Positions 60,410 to 63,184 of a stretch of DNA of 63,184 nt are shown piece after piece. This DNA comes from Methylobacterium pseudosasicola (GTDB lineage Bacteria > Pseudomonadota > Alphaproteobacteria > Rhizobiales > Beijerinckiaceae). Under the pieces are notes generated by a model. The model was not told the origin of the DNA, ran no database searches, and saw only the letters and a program-made list of their open reading frames with translations. The position numbers were made by a program, and so were the translations under genes. Location of the stretch: positions 1 to 63,184 of the forward strand of contig NZ_FOTK01000036.1 of assembly GCF_900114535.1 (NCBI RefSeq), in the 5' to 3' direction. Every line of letters starts with the position of its first letter. Within the stretch, counting starts at the first letter, position 1.

Positions 60410-61311
60410 GGCTGACGATTTCTGAGGAGTTTCGCAAATTTCTGCGGGTTATATCGGATGATGGATGGCAGTTCCGTTAAATCCACGAGTTCCCATCTTC
60501 CGTCGCCGCCAAATTTGTCTTTGCCTGCCGCAACAAGATCTTCGAGATTGATTGATGATAGAAACTGATCATTATTAAATTCTTGATGTGAAAACGATCG
60601 AATTTTCTGTTTGATGCTTTCCAAATCACACGCATATGAAAAATGCCATCCGGATTCCTCCAATCTAGTGCATTGATGGCCATGTAATCTGATGTCGTTG
60701 CGAAGATCATTGGGGCTTTTTTTTAGAAATACACGCTTCGAGGCTGCAATTGTCCAGATTTCGCGAAGGCCATAACCACCTATTTTTTTATAGTTTAAAT
60801 AATAATAATATATTGGCATTGCCAATCCATAAATTTCGCTGCCGGGGCCCATTAACATCTTCTCCACTGTAATAAGGCGTGGTATTTCATCGACATCGCC
60901 TAGTATCACCAGGTCGCTATCGTGCGCTTCGGCAAGCCCGCGAATGACAGAATCACGTTGCCAAGCTTCGCGAACCCAAGGGTCATCTGTGTGTGGCATA
61001 TCGTCAACTTTAACATGAATAATTTTGTGTCTATACTTTGCCAACTTGGTCTCTCCGAGATCTAATTTGTATTCTTTATTTTGCCCGCTGAACGTTTTAT
61101 TTGCCTCAACAATTATATACTTATGAATCAATGTATCTATTTCGGACATTCTTATCACGAGCATGTCAAGCTCTCCATTATATGTTATGCAATCGAAAGC
61201 CCGCCTTATCCGAGGGCTGTCCTTGTAAAATCGCAGAACCTTTTTCTGGATATGTCGGCGTTCTAATTGATCCATAAAGTGCAAATAGTAATTTTTAAGA
61301 AGCTGCAGCAT
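60406..61311 (-). CDS. Glycosyltransferase family 17-like protein
   Basis: The 301-residue protein fits GT17 (beta-1,4-N-acetylglucosaminyltransferase-like): RIRRAFDCITYNGELDMLVI, LIHKYIIVEANKTFSGQN, the nucleotide-sugar DxD in DLVILGDVDEIPRLITVEKM, and SGWHFSYACDLESIKQKIRS. It is AT-rich like the GT61 gene. The ATG start (61311) is preceded by GGGAACC. It ends overlapping the GT61 remnant on the other strand and is flanked by IS debris, as expected for an acquired gene. Confidence 0.86.
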   Translation of the reverse strand: MLQLLKNYYLHFMDQLERRHIQKKVLRFYKDSPRIRRAFDCITYNGELDMLVIRMSEIDTLIHKYIIVEANKTFSGQNKEYKLDLGETKLAKYRHKIIHVKVDDMPHTDDPWVREAWQRDSVIRGLAEAHDSDLVILGDVDEIPRLITVEKMLMGPGSEIYGLAMPIYYYYLNYKKIGGYGLREIWTIAASKRVFLKKSPNDLRNDIRLHGHQCTRLEESGWHFSYACDLESIKQKIRSFSHQEFNNDQFLSSINLEDLVAAGKDKFGGDGRWELVDLTELPSIIRYNPQKFAKLLRNRQP

Positions 61312-61519
61312 GGTTCCCGTCAGCTATGTCAAGCCAGGATGACGCTGCTGATAGCATGAAAAAACATTCGTCATTAGAGCGAAGAATCGGCATCAGGGCA
61401 TTCATACCCCTGGAAGCACAGAAACGCCTGCCGCAGCGGATCGGGCAGTGGAGTTCACCCTGTTTGACCGAACAGGCAGCAGGGTCGGTTTAGGTACCTC
61501 GGCTGAGGAACACTGAGGG
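61312..61519. other. Spacer between GT17 and IS remnants
   Basis: About 200 bases with no gene recognised. Confidence 0.35.
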
Positions 61520-61912
61520 TCAGAGTATGCGCAGGCCGGAGTGCGGGTGGATGGTGTTGTAGTCCTCGAACCAAGCCGGCAGAAGCCGTATCACGGTCTC
61601 GGCGTCTGACATTTGGAGAGGTGGGCGTAGTCGCGCTTGAGCGTCTTCACAAACGCCTCCGCGATCCCGTTGCTCTGCGGCGAGCGCACCGGGGTGAAAA
61701 GCACCGCAGCTCGAGCGCGGCTGCCGTCTGTGCTGTCTCCTTGACGATGTAGGCAGAGGCGTTTTCGGACAGCCACTCGACCGCGTGCGGGGCCTTCGTC
61801 GCGCCGAACCGGTGCTCGCAGCAGGCGATCATCAGGTCGCAGACCCTCTCGGCCGAGATGCCCGTCGTGGTCGCCGACCACGCCATAATCTCACGCTCGC
61901 ACCCGTCGCCCT
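61520..61912 (-). pseudogene. IS3-family (IS2-group type) OrfB, C-terminal remnant
   Basis: The minus strand reads CEREIMAWSATTTGISAERV, then CCEHRFGATKAPHAVEWLSE, shifts frame at about 61700, continues LFTPVRSPQSNGIAEAFVKT, LKRDYAHLSKC, shifts again and ends AETVIRLLPAWFEDYNTIHP, HSGLRIL. These are the last 130 residues of an IS3-family transposase with the catalytic Glu in GIAEAFVK. Two frameshifts make it inactive. Confidence 0.78.
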
Positions 61913-61923
61913 GATCGTTACTC

Positions 61924-61945
61924 TAGGGTGTGGTGACGATTTAAC
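61924..61945 (+). repeat. IS5 left terminal inverted repeat with TA duplication
   Basis: TA followed by GGGTGTGGTGACGATTTAAC. The stop codon of the transposase lies at its inner edge. Confidence 0.85.
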
Positions 61946-62439
61946 TATTTGAGCCAGATGGCGATAGCAGCGAGCTTGACGAAGCCTATGAAGTTGCGAG
62001 GCAGCTTGTCGTATCGTATGGCGACCCGGCGGAAGTGCTTGAGCTTGGCGAAGAACCACTCGTTGCGATAGCGCTCCTTGTAAAGCTCGGCGTCATAGGC
62101 GCGCTGGACCTTGCGGTTGCGCTTGGGCGGGATGACGCAGTCGGAGCCAGCCCTCTCGACGCTGTCGCAGAAGTGGTCGGCGTTGTATCTCTCGTCGACC
62201 AGGGGCGCCTCGGCGGCGTATCCTTCGACGAGGTCGTGGGCGAAGGCGATGTCGTTGCGCTGCCCGGGCGAGCCGATCAGGCGGACCGGAAGCCCGAGGG
62301 CATCCGTTGCCGCATGGATCTTGGTGCTCAGTTCGCCCCTTGACCGACCCAGGCCCTGGGCCTCCGACCCCCCTTTTCCGTGCGGGCCCCGGCGGCATGC
62401 TGATGCGCGCGGACGATGGTCGAGTCGATCATCAGCCAT
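61945..62439 (-). CDS. IS5 transposase, second frame (DDE part)
   Basis: The frame holds the catalytic half of an IS5/IS427-type transposase: LGRSRGELSTKIHAATDALG, LPVRLIGSPGQRNDIAFAHD, the second acidic site in VDERYNADHFCDSVE, and the end with KRNRKVQRAYDAELYKERYR, NEWFFAKLKHFRRVAIRYDK, which contains the final glutamate block. It overlaps the first frame by eight bases in another phase, so a full-length enzyme needs ribosomal frameshifting, as is usual for this group. The native N-terminus of this product cannot be told. Confidence 0.86.
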   Translation of the reverse strand: MADDRLDHRPRASACRRGPHGKGGSEAQGLGRSRGELSTKIHAATDALGLPVRLIGSPGQRNDIAFAHDLVEGYAAEAPLVDERYNADHFCDSVERAGSDCVIPPKRNRKVQRAYDAELYKERYRNEWFFAKLKHFRRVAIRYDKLPRNFIGFVKLAAIAIWLK

Positions 62440-62710
62440 TCCAGGTCGGCCTCACGCGCCAGCACCGCCAGCATCGTGTCGAGAACCCCATCTCGATCCA
62501 GCGAGAGTACCGCCGCTTCACCGACTGATACTGGCCCAGGTGTTCGGGCAGGTCACGCCAGCGCCCGCCCGAGCGCGCCATCCAAAGCAGCGCATCGAGG
62601 AACCGCCGGTTGTCAGTGCGCGGACCGCGCTTGCCTTTGGTCCCCCCGGGAACGAACGCCTTGATCCGCTCCCACTGATCGTCCCGAAGCGCGTCGCAGT
62701 TCATCGCCAA
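62432..62710 (-). CDS. IS5 transposase, first frame (DNA-binding part)
   Basis: The 92-residue product starts MAMNCDALRDDQWERIKAFV and contains RTDNRRFLDALLWMARSGGR, WRDLPEHLGQYQSVKRRYSR, the standard IS5/IS427 N-terminal region. It runs into the second frame through a short overlap (62432-62439). Confidence 0.88.
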   Translation of the reverse strand: MAMNCDALRDDQWERIKAFVPGGTKGKRGPRTDNRRFLDALLWMARSGGRWRDLPEHLGQYQSVKRRYSRWIEMGFSTRCWRCWRVRPTWNG

Positions 62711-62763
62711 CCTCTACGGTCAGCGTTGAATCCAATCTCAGATCAAACGGGAATCCCCACAGC

Positions 62764-62785
62764 GTTAAATCGTCACCAGGCCCTA
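62764..62785 (-). repeat. IS5 right terminal inverted repeat with TA duplication
   Basis: GTTAAATCGTCACCAGGCCC followed by TA; pairs with the left end at 61924 except for three central bases (TGT against CCT). Confidence 0.85.
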
Positions 62786-63184
62786 ATGAAAGAACGTGAA
62801 GTTCTGCGCGCCCTGGCCCGCCAGGGAGAGGTGAGCGTCGGCCACGGCCGCGCTACCGTACGTGGCGCTGTCGACATAAAGGTTACGATCCAAGCTGGCG
62901 CTGCCGCCCCAAGCGTCGTTGAGGAAGTTGACCGCGACGGTGTGACCGCCTGACGCCCAGTCGCCGTTCACCGTGACCGTGTCCGACTGACCGGCCGCGT
63001 GGGACGCGTGAGCCGTCAGGACACCGCCGATCTGCTTGCCGTCCACCGAGACGGTGTACTGCGCATCGCCCTGGTAGGCGTCCTGGCTGATGCGCAGAAG
63101 CAACTTATCCGACCCAGTGCCGATGCTCGTAGACGTGGGCGCTGAGGCGGCCGTATCGACGAACGTGAAGTTCTGCGCGCCCTG
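62783..63184 (-). CDS. CBM60-like carbohydrate-binding repeat protein, 3'-truncated by IS5 and open at the window end
   Basis: The minus-strand frame is open to the last bases of the window and stops at a TAG made partly by the IS5 end (62783-62785). The visible 134 residues contain one full calcium-dependent xylan-binding module: KLLLRISQDAYQGDAQYTVS, VDGKQIGGVLTAHASHAAGQ, TVAVNFLNDAWGGSASLDRN, LYVDSATYGSAAVADAHLSL. A linker GQGAQNFTF precedes and follows it, so the protein has tandem copies. IS5 has replaced the original C-terminus after FTF. Such modules occur in secreted glycan-binding or RTX-type proteins. Confidence 0.82.
   Translation of the reverse strand, partial: QGAQNFTFVDTAASAPTSTSIGTGSDKLLLRISQDAYQGDAQYTVSVDGKQIGGVLTAHASHAAGQSDTVTVNGDWASGGHTVAVNFLNDAWGGSASLDRNLYVDSATYGSAAVADAHLSLAGQGAQNFTFFH
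62792..62815. repeat. Direct repeat unit boundary in the CBM60-like gene (copy 1)
   Basis: These 24 bases recur identically at 63161-63184, a period of 369 bases or 123 residues, and encode QGAQNFTF on the minus strand. They show that the module is tandemly repeated at the DNA level. Confidence 0.85.
63161..63184. repeat. Direct repeat unit boundary in the CBM60-like gene (copy 2)
   Basis: Identical to 62792-62815; it continues beyond the window. Confidence 0.85.

Larger units (their letters stand above)
61926..62783. mobile_element. Complete IS5-family insertion sequence (about 860 bp)
   Basis: The element has terminal inverted repeats (left GGGTGTGGTGACGATTTAAC, right GTTAAATCGTCACCAGGCCC, with 17 of 20 bases matching after reverse complement) and is flanked by the dinucleotide TA on both sides (61924-61925 and 62784-62785), the expected target duplication. 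It carries two overlapping frames for a transposase on the minus strand. No disabling change is evident, so it is probably functional and recently inserted. Confidence 0.88.

Noticed and set aside
1..63184. CRISPR array, prophage or plasmid origin
   Set aside because: No regularly spaced repeats, no cluster of phage structural genes and no iteron series were seen. The only tandem DNA repeat is inside the CBM60-like gene.

Overview
The window looks like a chromosomal accessory region of a high-GC alphaproteobacterium of the Methylobacterium/Methylorubrum type (Rhizobiales). The grounds are the MucR-family regulator, the FlgE-FlgK-FlgL flagellar cluster, the PrtD/HlyD-type secretion pair, many exopolysaccharide genes and dense IS debris. 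This placement rests on gene content and protein style only; there is no rRNA or tRNA gene in the window to confirm it.

Layout. 1-3.7 kb: the end of an ISL3 transposase, a scrap of a surface-polysaccharide gene, and a hypothetical gene with an atypical tyrosine recombinase. 3.7-15.1 kb: a type I secretion pair (HlyD adaptor, PrtD ABC exporter) facing a small secreted protein, a CHASE2 adenylate/guanylate cyclase, a FecR/cadherin-like/RTX giant that is the likely secreted substrate, a DUF3307 membrane protein and a cNMP-binding EAL phosphodiesterase. 15.1-24.4 kb: small hypothetical genes (one frameshifted), a MucR regulator without the usual zinc ligands, flagellar hook genes flgE-flgK-flgL, a CheY-like receiver and a RelA/SpoT-like HD hydrolase.

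24.6-55.6 kb is a large polysaccharide and cell-surface region. It holds a sulfotransferase with APS kinase, a KpsE-like and a KpsM-like capsule export protein (the ATPase is not here), a compact exosortase locus (substrate, exosortase and a small membrane-anchored partner), FkbM methyltransferase, phosphomannomutase, a 1314-residue double glycosyltransferase with six N-terminal repeats, and a hexapeptide acyltransferase. Next comes a compact acyl-donor cassette: a MaoC-SDR fusion facing FkbH-ACP-KASIII-ACP-SDR-NeuD. GDP-mannose 4,6-dehydratase and a second, AT-rich double glycosyltransferase with the same repeat type follow. The genes together suggest an exported, sulfated and acylated deoxyhexose-containing polysaccharide, partly assembled from transferred genes.

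55.7-63.2 kb is an insertion-sequence graveyard (IS630, IS3, IS66, IS481, IS21 and another IS3 remnant) with AT-rich glycosyltransferase genes (GT61, GT17) embedded in it. The GT61 gene sits between two halves of one IS481 transposase. A structurally complete IS5-type element with terminal repeats and a TA duplication has cut the end off a repeated CBM60-like xylan-binding protein that runs out of the window.

The most interesting systems are the acyl-donor cassette, the exosortase locus, and the cyclase/cNMP-EAL pair around a secreted adhesin. No CRISPR array, rRNA or convincing tRNA was seen.
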